Part shown: piece after piece, positions 6,622-14,655 of the stretch | Position numbering within the stretch: position 1 is the stretch's first letter | Layout: each line of letters starts with the position of its first letter | The notes under the pieces: generated by a model | What the model was told of the DNA's origin: nothing | What the model saw: the letters and a program-made list of their open reading frames with translations, nothing else | The model's database searches: none | Made by a program: the position numbers and the translations under genes | Source: an uncultured Paracoccaceae bacterium | Lineage (GTDB): Bacteria; Pseudomonadota; Alphaproteobacteria; Rhodobacterales; Rhodobacteraceae | Length of the DNA: 64,000 nucleotides | Assembly (NCBI GenBank): GCA_958439195.1 | Contig: OY288147.1 | Location: forward strand, 124,001-188,000 | Direction: 5' to 3'

Positions 6622-7749
6622 CTACCAGCCACCGAACCGGGGCCAAGTTTGGACGGGCCCGCCATCGTGGGCCAGGACAAAGTACCGGTCGTGCTGCGCG
6701 GCGGTAGCACAGGCGTGGTTGGGCAATATGCGCAGGCAGGTTCCAACCGGCAGGTTAGGCATCGGCATGTCGGAACCGGGTCTGATCGAAACAATGCCGT
6801 GTTCTTGGTTGGCGGCGCTCACGATAAGGTCATGCAGGATTTGGCCGGTCTCGTCGCATACAATGCCGTAGCCTTGATCTACCTGCTGAGACGCCGTTCC
6901 CCGGTCACGTGACAGCGCCATCCAGCCAGCATCAATCATCGTCCATCCTTTGGTCGGCTGATGTCCGATCACAGTGGTCAGGACGCCAAGAGCAATGTCG
7001 TCTAAGGTACACACGTCGAGCCCCGCCATCACGAGGTCGAAGAACATGTAGACCCCGGCCCGTAGTTCCGTAACGCCCGTCAGATCTCTGGCGGCATGGG
7101 CCGTGGGCGTGGATCCGACACTCACGACCGGGCAGGAAAGGCCCGCCGCACGCAGCGCCCCGGCTGCGGCCACGGCCGCCTCTCGTTCCAATTCGGCGAA
7201 GCGGGCATGATGACCCGCGCCTCGTACGGTATAGCTTTCGCCCGCATGGGTCATCACGCCTCGAAGACATCCGTGAGCGTGCAATATCTGCCCGACAGAA
7301 ACCAGAACGGGATCGTCTGGCCGAAGACCGCCGCGATGGCCATCGCTGTCGATTTCGATCATGGCAGGTACCCTTGCCTGCGCCGCCGCATGCGCCTGCA
7401 CTTCGCTGTCAAGGATTACCACAAGATCGCACCCGCGCGTGCGCAGTGCCTGCACGCGGTCCAATTTCTGCGGCGCAATCCCCACTGCGTAGAGGATGTC
7501 GGCATACCCGGCGCCATAGAAGACTTCGGCCTCAGCCAAGGTCGATACAGTGATGGGACCGGGCGCACCACCTGTCAGACGATGCGCAACGTCCAGAGAC
7601 TTTGCCGTTTTCAGATGCGGGCGCAGAGAAACACCCAAGGTCGCGGATCGATCGGCCAAGCGCGCAATGTTACGGATCATCCGGCTCTCGTCCAAAACCA
7701 GCGCGGGTGTCGGCAAAGCCTTCAATCTCAGCACGGCCGGGTCTGTCAT
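6622..7749 (-). CDS. DSD1-family PLP enzyme (D-threonine aldolase / D-serine dehydratase-like)
   Basis: 375 residues, full length for the family. An alanine-racemase-like TIM barrel holds the PLP lysine in RPHLKTAK (43-50). The C-terminal beta domain carries the metal pair H345/C347 in LPNHACATAAQHD, which DSD1-type enzymes use to bind Mn or Zn. Known members cleave D-threonine or D-3-hydroxyaspartate, or deaminate D-serine; the sequence alone does not decide. AGAGGA precedes the ATG. It is the only catabolic gene between a decayed and an intact copy of the same recombinase type. Confidence 0.85.
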   Translation of the reverse strand: MTDPAVLRLKALPTPALVLDESRMIRNIARLADRSATLGVSLRPHLKTAKSLDVAHRLTGGAPGPITVSTLAEAEVFYGAGYADILYAVGIAPQKLDRVQALRTRGCDLVVILDSEVQAHAAAQARVPAMIEIDSDGHRGGLRPDDPVLVSVGQILHAHGCLRGVMTHAGESYTVRGAGHHARFAELEREAAVAAAGALRAAGLSCPVVSVGSTPTAHAARDLTGVTELRAGVYMFFDLVMAGLDVCTLDDIALGVLTTVIGHQPTKGWTMIDAGWMALSRDRGTASQQVDQGYGIVCDETGQILHDLIVSAANQEHGIVSIRPGSDMPMPNLPVGTCLRILPNHACATAAQHDRYFVLAHDGGPVQTWPRFGGW

Positions 7750-7935
7750 CGGTGAATCCTCTATCGGAGCCGAACGACCCTAACATAGGTTACCGCTTCG
7801 CCCAACTCATGTGAGATTATGGCGGCATGTGGCTGAGTGTATTGCTCGACCTGTGAGAATCCCGCTCCAAACAGCAAGCTTCAGAAGACATTAACGCACC
7901 GAGCGCCGTATCGTCTCTCTTTACCCGCCTGGAGC
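7750..7935. other. spacer upstream of the DSD1-type gene
   Basis: 186 bases with no supported gene; it should hold the promoter of the DSD1-type gene, but no clear elements were fixed. Confidence 0.3.
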
Positions 7936-8613
7936 CTAGCCGCGTTTTGACCTCGCGAGCAGCTGCTTGACGTTCGACACTCGCCAATCACCACCTCGCC
8001 GCGTCCGAATCCCACGAGCAGTAAGCTCCGAGGCTATCGCTCGCAACGAAATATGCCCCGCCTTCCTTATGTCCGCGAGGACGGGCGCCAAATCCGCAGC
8101 GAACGCTGCAGCATTCGCCGACACCACCGCCTGAAGGGCCGCACCGCCCTTCCCTGCCCGTCTGAGGCTTGCCGCCCCGTTGGGGTTGCCCAGCTTCACC
8201 CCACGCGCCTTGGCCGATGCCAAGGCCTCTTTCGTGCGCCGCGAGATCGCCTCCCGCTCCGCTTCCGCCACCAACGCCATGATGCCCACCGTCAGGTCAT
8301 TGGCCTCCGGCATGTCGACGGCCACGAACTTCACTCCACTGTCGCGCAGGGCCAGCAGAAACGCCGCGTTCCGACTGAGACGGTCCAGCTTGGCAATGAC
8401 CAGCGTGGCCCCGGTGACCTTGGCATGATGCAGCGCCTTGGCGAGTTCAGGCCGGTCGGCCTTCCGCCCGCTTTCCACCTCGGTGAACCGTGCCAGGACC
8501 TCGGCGCTCCTGGTGGCTGCGAACTCCGCAATCTGCCGTCGCTGCGCTTCCAGCCCCAGACCTGACTGCCCCTGCCGGGCGGTCGATACCCGCTCATATG
8601 CCACCAGCCGCAT
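7936..8613 (-). CDS. serine recombinase (resolvase/invertase family)
   Basis: 225 residues. The catalytic N-terminal domain starts at once with YERVSTARQ; Ser10 is the nucleophile. It also has the IAKLDRLSRN motif with the conserved arginines and the E-helix segment EREAISRRTKEALASAKARG. A C-terminal helix-turn-helix part follows (ISLRAIASELTARGIRTRRG, about 190-210). It is apparently intact. Its start lies 18 bases from a perfect 15-bp-arm palindrome that may be its recombination or control site. A decayed relative lies at 6293-6595. Confidence 0.9.
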   Translation of the reverse strand: MRLVAYERVSTARQGQSGLGLEAQRRQIAEFAATRSAEVLARFTEVESGRKADRPELAKALHHAKVTGATLVIAKLDRLSRNAAFLLALRDSGVKFVAVDMPEANDLTVGIMALVAEAEREAISRRTKEALASAKARGVKLGNPNGAASLRRAGKGGAALQAVVSANAAAFAADLAPVLADIRKAGHISLRAIASELTARGIRTRRGGDWRVSNVKQLLARSKRG

Positions 8614-8631
8614 GATCCCTCCAGAGGTGTA

Positions 8632-8663
8632 CAGAACTGCCTAACGTTCGTTAGGCAGTTCTG
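8632..8663. repeat. 32-bp perfect-arm palindrome upstream of the recombinase
   Basis: Arms CAGAACTGCCTAACG (8632-8646) and CGTTAGGCAGTTCTG (8649-8663) are exact reverse complements around TT. It sits between the divergent serine recombinase (starts 8613) and tyrosine recombinase (starts 8853). Candidate roles are res/crossover site, operator or transposon end; no direct repeats beside it were recognised. Confidence 0.7.
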
Positions 8664-8852
8664 GACTCCCCGTTATGAGAAGGGATTGGACCGCAGGTCT
8701 GAATCGGACCGGAAAGCGGACGTTGTTTCATCACGATCCAAGGGCCGCTTACCGCCCGATGCGATTTGTGAGCGCAGAAGCGATGGTCGATGTAACATTG
8801 CCGTATCGGCAGAGCCGAGGATGCGGCGGGCGTGGTGGATAGGAGAGAAACC

Positions 8853-9485
8853 ATGCCCATCGAAACACTTCCCGCCCTTCGCCCCACACGTGCGCCTTGG
8901 AATAAGGGCCGCGTCGTTGGCCAGAAACTCCCACTGCTGCCAAAACATGTGTGGTCCATTCGTGTCCGGCTGGAAATGGCCGACAATAAGCGCGATCTTG
9001 CGCTTTTCAACATGGCCATCGACTGCAAACTCCGTGGCTGCGATCTGGTCGGCCTAAAGGTGAACGATGTTTATGCCGCAGGCCGCGTCAAGGAACGAGC
9101 TTCAGTCACGCAAAGCAAGACGCGCAAGCCCGTTCGCTTTGAGATTACAGAAACCACGCGACTGTCGGTGGAGCGTTGGATCAAGGATCCCGAAATGATC
9201 GGTTGCGAATATCTTTGGCCAAGCCGTGTCCATTCCAGCCCGCACTTATCGACACGCCAGTATGCGCGGATCATGCGCGACTGGGTTCTCTCGATCGGGC
9301 TTGAACCGAGCGCCTATGGGACCCATTCGATGCGACGCACCAAGGTTGCTCAGATTTACAAGAAGACAGGCAACCTGCGCGCGGTTCAACTTTTGCTCGG
9401 GCATACCAAGATGGATAGTACCGTTCGCTATCTTGGGGTCGACCTCGACGATGCGCTGTCCTTGTCTGAAGGGATCGATCTGTAA
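8853..9485 (+). CDS. tyrosine recombinase / integrase, catalytic-domain-only
   Basis: 210 residues from the ATG at 8853, preceded by AGGAGA; the frame extends upstream but without a ribosome site. The catalytic residues are all visible: R61 (LRGCDL), K89 (SKTRKP), H158-x-x-R161 (HSMRR), H184 (LLGHTKMD) and nucleophile Y193 (VRYLG). It is shorter than phage integrases and lacks a full core-binding arm, like the short phage-integrase-family proteins found on plasmids and islands. It faces away from the serine recombinase. A relic of a related C-terminus lies at 12362-12455. Confidence 0.88.
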   Translation: MPIETLPALRPTRAPWNKGRVVGQKLPLLPKHVWSIRVRLEMADNKRDLALFNMAIDCKLRGCDLVGLKVNDVYAAGRVKERASVTQSKTRKPVRFEITETTRLSVERWIKDPEMIGCEYLWPSRVHSSPHLSTRQYARIMRDWVLSIGLEPSAYGTHSMRRTKVAQIYKKTGNLRAVQLLLGHTKMDSTVRYLGVDLDDALSLSEGIDL

Positions 9486-9638
9486 AGATATGGCCGACTG
9501 TCAGGAGTTTGGTTTGGCTCAGATACGGGCTCCCCGAAGCGGCCGTTCATGACCTTTTGCAGCAAAATCGGAGGACAAGTGGTGATGATGCGGATGAAGC
9601 TGACGCTCAGCGGTATAGCTTGAACGCCATCTGCAAAC

Positions 9639-10418
9639 TTAACCCTGTGCCGGTCGATACTCCTTCCACGTTTCCGAACGCAAGGTGCGTGGAACTGCAT
9701 CAGCCGCAGCCAGATCGACGATAAGCACTGCCTCGCCACGTGCACCAGCACTGGCGAGGGCCTCGCCATCCGGTCCGACGATAACCGACAATCCGCCGAA
9801 GGTCACATCGCCCTCTGGCCCGACAAGATTGGCATAGGCTACAACCGCATCTGCCTCATGGGCGCGGGCCGGGACAAGTCGGCGCTGCACATGTTCAAAG
9901 CCCACAGGATTAGCGGTCGGAACAAGGATCAGATCAATTCCAGCCCGCCGCAGCCCCTCTGTATGACCCGGAAATTCGATGTCGTAGCAAATGAACATCG
10001 ACGTTTGCCTGCCCCCAATCTGAAAAGGCGCGCAAAGGCTTTCGCCACGCGCAAAACTGGCTCGTTCCATCGGTCCGTAAAGCTGTATCTTGCGGTAATG
10101 GCCGAGAATGCTGCCATCCGGGCCGATGGTGGTCGCGGCGTTATAAACCCTATTGCCTTCGCGTTCCGCCCAGCCAAGGCATAGGCCGCAGCCCGCGTTA
10201 GCTGCCATTTTCCGCAGCCTTGCCATCCATTCGCCATCGATCGTTTGGGCCAGTGCAGAATGGAGATCAGGCCGATTGTAGCCTGGCAAAAACAGCTCGG
10301 GCAGGACCAGCAGTTTTACCCCCGCTTTCGCAACGGCCTGCAAGTGCATGCAAATCGACGGTAAAACAGTCTCAATTCGTCCATCTGACGGCTGTGACTG
10401 CCAGATTGCAAGCTTCAC
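9639..10418 (-). CDS. davA: carbon-nitrogen hydrolase, probable 5-aminopentanamidase (DavA)
   Basis: 259 residues from the GTG at 10418, chosen because GGAGG lies five bases upstream; the frame is open further back without a ribosome site. The nitrilase-superfamily triad is complete: E41 (LPELFLPGYN), K110 (YRKIQLYGP) and C144 (FICYDIEFPG). Such enzymes hydrolyse amides. The divergent neighbour is a DavB-like lysine 2-monooxygenase, and DavB plus DavA convert L-lysine to 5-aminovaleramide and then to 5-aminovalerate and ammonia. The DavA name rests on that pairing; the sequence alone would only say amidase of the N-carbamoylputrescine-amidase type. Confidence 0.82.
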   Translation of the reverse strand: MKLAIWQSQPSDGRIETVLPSICMHLQAVAKAGVKLLVLPELFLPGYNRPDLHSALAQTIDGEWMARLRKMAANAGCGLCLGWAEREGNRVYNAATTIGPDGSILGHYRKIQLYGPMERASFARGESLCAPFQIGGRQTSMFICYDIEFPGHTEGLRRAGIDLILVPTANPVGFEHVQRRLVPARAHEADAVVAYANLVGPEGDVTFGGLSVIVGPDGEALASAGARGEAVLIVDLAAADAVPRTLRSETWKEYRPAQG

Positions 10419-10492
10419 TTTCACCTCCACCACAAGCCATAATCTACTTAAGAAGTGCATCATTTTTCACTCGTTAGAAAGACTAGCCGAAT
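10419..10492. promoter_or_regulatory. shared divergent promoter region davA/davB
   Basis: 74 bases separate the two divergent starts, so both promoters and any operator must lie here. AT-rich stretches (CATAATCTACTTAAG, ATTTTTCACTC) are visible, but no clear operator symmetry was found. Confidence 0.4.
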
Positions 10493-12145
10493 ATGGACGC
10501 CTTAAAGCCGGTTACCGCCTTCGGTCCCGATTTTCCTTTCGCCTATGACACATGGCTGACCCACCCAGCCGGGCTTGGACAGATCCCAACTGCACGGCAT
10601 GGCACGGCGGTTGCGATCATCGGGGCAGGCGCATCGGGTATCATTGCTGCGTATGAATTGATGAAGATGGGTTTGCGACCGATCATCTATGAATCGGCCA
10701 AATTCGGCGGTCGCCTGCGCTCAGAGGTTTTTGAAGGGACCGATGATGTGATTGCCGAGTTGGGTGGGATGCGTTTTCCCGCCTCATCGCGTGCCTTTTT
10801 TCATTACGTCGATCTGGTGGGTTTGGAAAGCAGCCCCTTCCCTAACCCACTAACACCAACCGCAGGCTCGACGGTCGTTGACTTGGAGGGTGATACCTAT
10901 TTCGCACGCGGTCTGGACGATCTACCGCAGATCTTTAAAGAGGTTGCTGTAGCCTATCGCGCTGCGTTGGAAGAGCACAGCGATTTTAGCGCTTTGACTC
11001 AAGCGGTGCGCGACCGGGATCCAGGGCGGCTGAAGGCATTGTGGGACCCGTTGGTCGCGAAATGGGATGAGCGGACGTTCTATGATTTCATTGTCTCGTC
11101 CAGCGCGTTTCAGGCGCTGAGTTTCCGTCATCGCGAGATTTTTGGTCAGGTGGGCTTTGGCACCGGTGGCTGGGACAGCGATTTCCCCAACTCGATGCTT
11201 GAGATCCTACGGGTGAACTTGCTGGAATTGGACGATCACCAACGGTTAATTGTCGGTGGGGCCGAGAGCGTCTTGCAGCGGCTCTGGCGTCAACCCACAA
11301 CGTGCACGCACTGGCCCGACGGCACGACGCTGGCCGGGCTGAATGGTGGGGCCACGATGGGGCGCGCAGTGCGCATTGGGCGCAATGTCGAGGGTGGTCT
11401 GACGGTGACAGATGGCTGGGACGTCGCGCGTGACTATGCTGCGGTGCTTGTTACGTGCCAGAGTCATCTTCTGACGACGTCGGTTGCTGTGGACGAGGCC
11501 CTGTTCGCTCAAAAGCTGTGGATGGCACTTGACCGCACTCGATACATGCAAGCCGCAAAGACCTTCGTGATGGTTGATCGGCCATTCTGGAAAGACCCAG
11601 GCCCTGACGGGCGGCCATTACTATCAATGACGCTGACTGACCGGATCACGCGGGGCACCTATTTCTTTGACAATGGGCCCGACAGACCCGCCGTCATTTG
11701 CCTATCCTACAGTTGGATGACCGACGCGCTAAAAGTTTTGCCCTATGGCCCAGAAAAACGTGTCGAGCTGGCACTCGCCGCGCTTGAACGGGTTTATCCC
11801 GGTGTCGACATCCGCAGCCATATTCGCGGCAATCCGATCTGCGTAAGTTGGGAGGCAGATGAGAACTTCCTTGGCGCTTTCAAGGGTGCCTTGCCTGGCC
11901 ATTACAGATACAATCATCGTATGTATGGCCACTTCTTCCAGAAAGACATGCCGGTCGAACAGCGCGGCATCTTCCTGGCTGGCGATGGCATCAGCTGGAC
12001 CCCTGCCTGGGTCGAGGGAGCAGTGCAGACGGCGCTCAACGCGGTCTGGGGCGTGATGACCCATATGGGGGGCGCAAGCCGGGCAGAAAATCCTGGACCT
12101 GGCGATCTCTGGGCCACGCTCAGCCCTGTGGATTTGCCAGATTAA
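10493..12145 (+). CDS. davB: FAD-dependent L-lysine 2-monooxygenase (DavB-like)
   Basis: 550 residues, the usual length of DavB/tryptophan-2-monooxygenase-type amine oxidases. The FAD-binding GAGASG (44-49) is followed by YELMKMG, then GGRLRSEVF and ELGGMRFP. From memory it follows Pseudomonas DavB very closely, for example FGPDFPFAYDTWLTHPAGLG near the start, GQVGFGTGGWDSDFPNSMLE in the middle and GDGISWTPAWVEGAVQT at the end. The reaction is oxidative decarboxylation of L-lysine to 5-aminovaleramide, CO2 and water. The pairing with an amidase supports this. Tryptophan or phenylalanine monooxygenase is the main alternative but less likely. Confidence 0.88.
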   Translation: MDALKPVTAFGPDFPFAYDTWLTHPAGLGQIPTARHGTAVAIIGAGASGIIAAYELMKMGLRPIIYESAKFGGRLRSEVFEGTDDVIAELGGMRFPASSRAFFHYVDLVGLESSPFPNPLTPTAGSTVVDLEGDTYFARGLDDLPQIFKEVAVAYRAALEEHSDFSALTQAVRDRDPGRLKALWDPLVAKWDERTFYDFIVSSSAFQALSFRHREIFGQVGFGTGGWDSDFPNSMLEILRVNLLELDDHQRLIVGGAESVLQRLWRQPTTCTHWPDGTTLAGLNGGATMGRAVRIGRNVEGGLTVTDGWDVARDYAAVLVTCQSHLLTTSVAVDEALFAQKLWMALDRTRYMQAAKTFVMVDRPFWKDPGPDGRPLLSMTLTDRITRGTYFFDNGPDRPAVICLSYSWMTDALKVLPYGPEKRVELALAALERVYPGVDIRSHIRGNPICVSWEADENFLGAFKGALPGHYRYNHRMYGHFFQKDMPVEQRGIFLAGDGISWTPAWVEGAVQTALNAVWGVMTHMGGASRAENPGPGDLWATLSPVDLPD

Positions 12146-12571
12146 ACGACAAACTTTGGACCTGCACTGTTTCTGATACGGACGGACTCACCCATTAAAC
12201 GGCTCTGTCTTTTCGAAGGCCAGCGTCGATTGCCAGCCGAGGGCCAAGTGTTTGTGGAGTATGTTTTAGAAGCCGCTCACGTGATCGAACGAATACCCTA
12301 CACCGCGCGGAGGGTTTGCCAGTTTCGCAAAATTGCACTTCCCCATCGCTCTCGCCGCTCCGGGCGGTGCGACTGGTGCTCGGCCATACGAGGATAGACA
12401 GTTGGGTTCGCTACTCGGACTAGACATCAAGGATGCCTTGAGCACTAGCCCGCCGACCTGCGGCTTCTTGCGTCGGTCGGCACAAGGCTGCCGGTCCGCC
12501 CTCTCGATTTCTCGGTGCTGGATGTGCCGAAGCAGGCCATCTGCATACTTAGCAACCGAGACTTTCGTGCG
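12146..12571. other. gene-poor spacer with integrase relic
   Basis: No intact gene. It contains a short integrase C-terminus fragment (12362-12455); the rest shows no recognisable coding or repeat structure. Confidence 0.5.
12362..12455 (+). pseudogene. relic of a tyrosine recombinase C-terminus
   Basis: One frame reads AVRLVLGHTRIDSWVRYSD, matching AVQLLLGHTKMDSTVRYLG of the integrase at 8853-9485 and including the H and Tyr of the active site. The frame then shifts by one and continues LGLDIKDALSTS, matching LGVDLDDALSLS. The rest of the gene is missing, so it is dead. It lies in the same orientation as the intact integrase, beyond davB. Confidence 0.75.
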
Positions 12572-13873
12572 TCACCAGCCGACGAAACTGGCGGACGCCG
12601 TCTTGTCGATCCTATCTGCCACCAAGTCGAGAATGACCTGATCCAGCAGGGACAACGCCTGCTCGATGTTATTGTCGGTTATGGTCATCGGTGGGGTCAG
12701 TTCAAGCACATTAGAGGACGGACCGACGCAATAGACCACAAGGCCCAGCTCATAGGCGCGAAACATCAAAGCGGCGGTGGCGGCCGCGTCGCTTGGAAAC
12801 GAAGTCTCAACCCCCGAAATCTCAACACCGATCACAAGGCCGCGCCCACGTATATCGCTGATGCAGGTATGGCGCTGCGCAAGATCGTGCAGACCTGCCA
12901 TCAGGGCTTTGCCCTTGCGGGCGGCTTCAGCTGGCAGATCTGCGGCGGCGAGTGTGTCCAGCACCGCAAGACCTGCTGCTGCACAGACCGGGTTGCCCTG
13001 CAAGGTCTGCATCGCAAAGGCGGTTGCACAATCCATGACCCAGTCCGGTCCAATTACCGCAGAAAGCGGCAATCCACCGCCCAATCCCTTACCAAGAACA
13101 AGGATATCGGGACGAAAACCCTCATGCTCAAAGGCATGCAAACGCCCCGTGCGCCCCAGCCCGACCTTGACCTCATCGCATATTGTCAGGATCCCATGCC
13201 TGCGGCAGATGGCGTCCAACCCGGCCAGAAAGCCCGGCGGTGGCACAAATAGGCCGCCATCTGAAAGGATCGGCTCGAAGATGCAGGCCGCAATGGTGTC
13301 CGGCCCTGCCGCGGCCAGTTGGCGTTCAAGCGACGCAAGGATCGTTTCTCCGTCTGATCCGTGTGGATCAGCACCGGGATAAGGCAGCTGGATCAGGCCC
13401 ACCGCCTTTTCCGAGGCAAGTGTCGGATGGCCTGAAACCGCCATCGTGCCAATTGTGCAGCCATGATAGGCACCGGAAAAACTGATGATCCCCTGCCGCC
13501 CGGTAGCGCGGCGCACCGCGCGGATGGCGGCCTCGTTGGCATCAGATCCGGAATGGCCTAGCCAGACTTTCTGCGGCTTGTCCGATGGAAAAAGCGCGAT
13601 TAGCCGTTCTGCCAACGCGGTAGCCGGGGCATTCGCCGAAGACAGGACCGACGCACCTGCCGGATCAGCAACGGCGGCGCTGACCGCCGCCACCAGCGCC
13701 GGGTGGCCATAACCTAGGCTTGCCGCGCCCCAGGCGGCCGACAGGTCGATCAACACCCGCCCATCATCCGCGCGCAGCATCGCACCCTTGCCGCCAACCA
13801 CCGCCTGCGGAAAGAACCGCAGCTTTTGCAGACCTGCGTTCGAAGCTGCATCACGGGCGTAAAGGCTGCTCAT
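12572..13873 (-). CDS. class III (omega-amino) aminotransferase
   Basis: 433 residues from the ATG at 13873, which overlaps the stop of the upstream gene (ATGA); longer readings have no support. Fold type I PLP enzyme: HSGSDANEAAIRAV (107-120), FSGAYHGCT, D233 in CDEVKVGLGRTG, and the PLP lysine K262 in VLGKGLGGGLPLS. Family members move amino groups from omega-amino acids, diamines or ornithine-like substrates. It is the last gene of a minus-strand operon with a glutamine-synthetase-like ligase. Its closeness to davAB raises the idea of a 5-aminovalerate aminotransferase (DavT), but operon membership points to the ligase pathway; undecided. Confidence 0.88.
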   Translation of the reverse strand: MSSLYARDAASNAGLQKLRFFPQAVVGGKGAMLRADDGRVLIDLSAAWGAASLGYGHPALVAAVSAAVADPAGASVLSSANAPATALAERLIALFPSDKPQKVWLGHSGSDANEAAIRAVRRATGRQGIISFSGAYHGCTIGTMAVSGHPTLASEKAVGLIQLPYPGADPHGSDGETILASLERQLAAAGPDTIAACIFEPILSDGGLFVPPPGFLAGLDAICRRHGILTICDEVKVGLGRTGRLHAFEHEGFRPDILVLGKGLGGGLPLSAVIGPDWVMDCATAFAMQTLQGNPVCAAAGLAVLDTLAAADLPAEAARKGKALMAGLHDLAQRHTCISDIRGRGLVIGVEISGVETSFPSDAAATAALMFRAYELGLVVYCVGPSSNVLELTPPMTITDNNIEQALSLLDQVILDLVADRIDKTASASFVGW

Positions 13874-14655
13874 CCGCGGCGCTCCATCGACAGACGCAGA
13901 CAACGCTCCAGTCGTTCGGCCCATTCAGCAACGCCCGACGCGCTTGCAATTAGGTCATGCCGAACTTCTATCAGCAACCCGGGAAGCCCGCGCGCATCAG
14001 CATGCACGGGCACGGTATAGTCGTCATGGTCGATCTGGTATGGTTCATTGTCGCCGATCTCCAGACCCCCTTCCTGTGAAAGGGCGCTCATCATCCGACC
14101 GGCAAACTCGGCCGCTTTCCCATATAGGATGCCGGCATGCCATGGCCGCGCCACCCCCTTGTAAATTGGCGTATAGCTGTGAATGCCAACGACAAACGTC
14201 TGCTTGCCAGCCGTGCGCCGTAGATCAAGGCGGCGGCCGACGGCGGCGTGGAAGGGGTGGAAGAACGTCTCCAGCCTTTCGGTTCGCTCATAGGCATTTA
14301 GGCCGCGGTTGCCTGGAATGATGGTGCTTTCGCTGGTTTCCGGGATTAGGGACGGGTTGTCGAGAGGGCGGTTGCAATCTACCACCAGCCGCGAATACCC
14401 AGTGTGAAACAACGGCGCGTCCATGCGTGCCGATAGATCGCGCGCAAGCGACAGCGCCCCGATGTCCCAGCCGATATGGCGAAGCCTTTCGGACTTTGGC
14501 AATCCCAGATGCGCCAGTCGCCGAGGAATGCGCGGCAAGGCATGTTCGCAAAGAAGCAGCATATCCGATGTGCCGTCAGGGTTGATGGCACCATAGGGCG
14601 GCGGCTCGTCAATATCCAGAAGGGGTGATTGAGTGGCCAGGGCGCGCGTTAGCAT
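13870..14655 (-). CDS. N-formylglutamate amidohydrolase family protein
   Basis: 261 residues; start ATG at 14655 overlaps the stop of the upstream ligase gene (TGATG). Family hallmarks are LLCEHALPRIP (zinc-site region), DIGALSLARDLS, the TGYSRLVVDCNRP block and VGIHSYTP with its His. Characterised relatives hydrolyse N-formyl-L-glutamate to formate and glutamate in histidine degradation. No other hut gene is present, and the neighbours form a gamma-glutamylation-like set. It may therefore remove glutamate from another N-acyl or gamma-glutamyl intermediate; that is inference. The next gene overlaps its stop by four bases. Confidence 0.85.
   Translation of the reverse strand: MLTRALATQSPLLDIDEPPPYGAINPDGTSDMLLLCEHALPRIPRRLAHLGLPKSERLRHIGWDIGALSLARDLSARMDAPLFHTGYSRLVVDCNRPLDNPSLIPETSESTIIPGNRGLNAYERTERLETFFHPFHAAVGRRLDLRRTAGKQTFVVGIHSYTPIYKGVARPWHAGILYGKAAEFAGRMMSALSQEGGLEIGDNEPYQIDHDDYTVPVHADARGLPGLLIEVRHDLIASASGVAEWAERLERCLRLSMERRG

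Noticed and set aside
8632..8663. Palindrome as a plain terminator of the tyrosine recombinase or serine recombinase
   Set aside because: It is upstream of both divergent genes, not behind either, and has no T run.
9639..12145. Amidase plus monooxygenase as the indole-3-acetamide (auxin) pathway
   Set aside because: The monooxygenase follows lysine-2-monooxygenase DavB much more closely, and the amidase is nitrilase-type (as DavA), not an amidase-signature IaaH.
13870..14655. Histidine-degradation (hut) locus
   Set aside because: Only the N-formylglutamate amidohydrolase homologue is present; no hutH, hutU, hutI or formiminoglutamate enzyme lies nearby.
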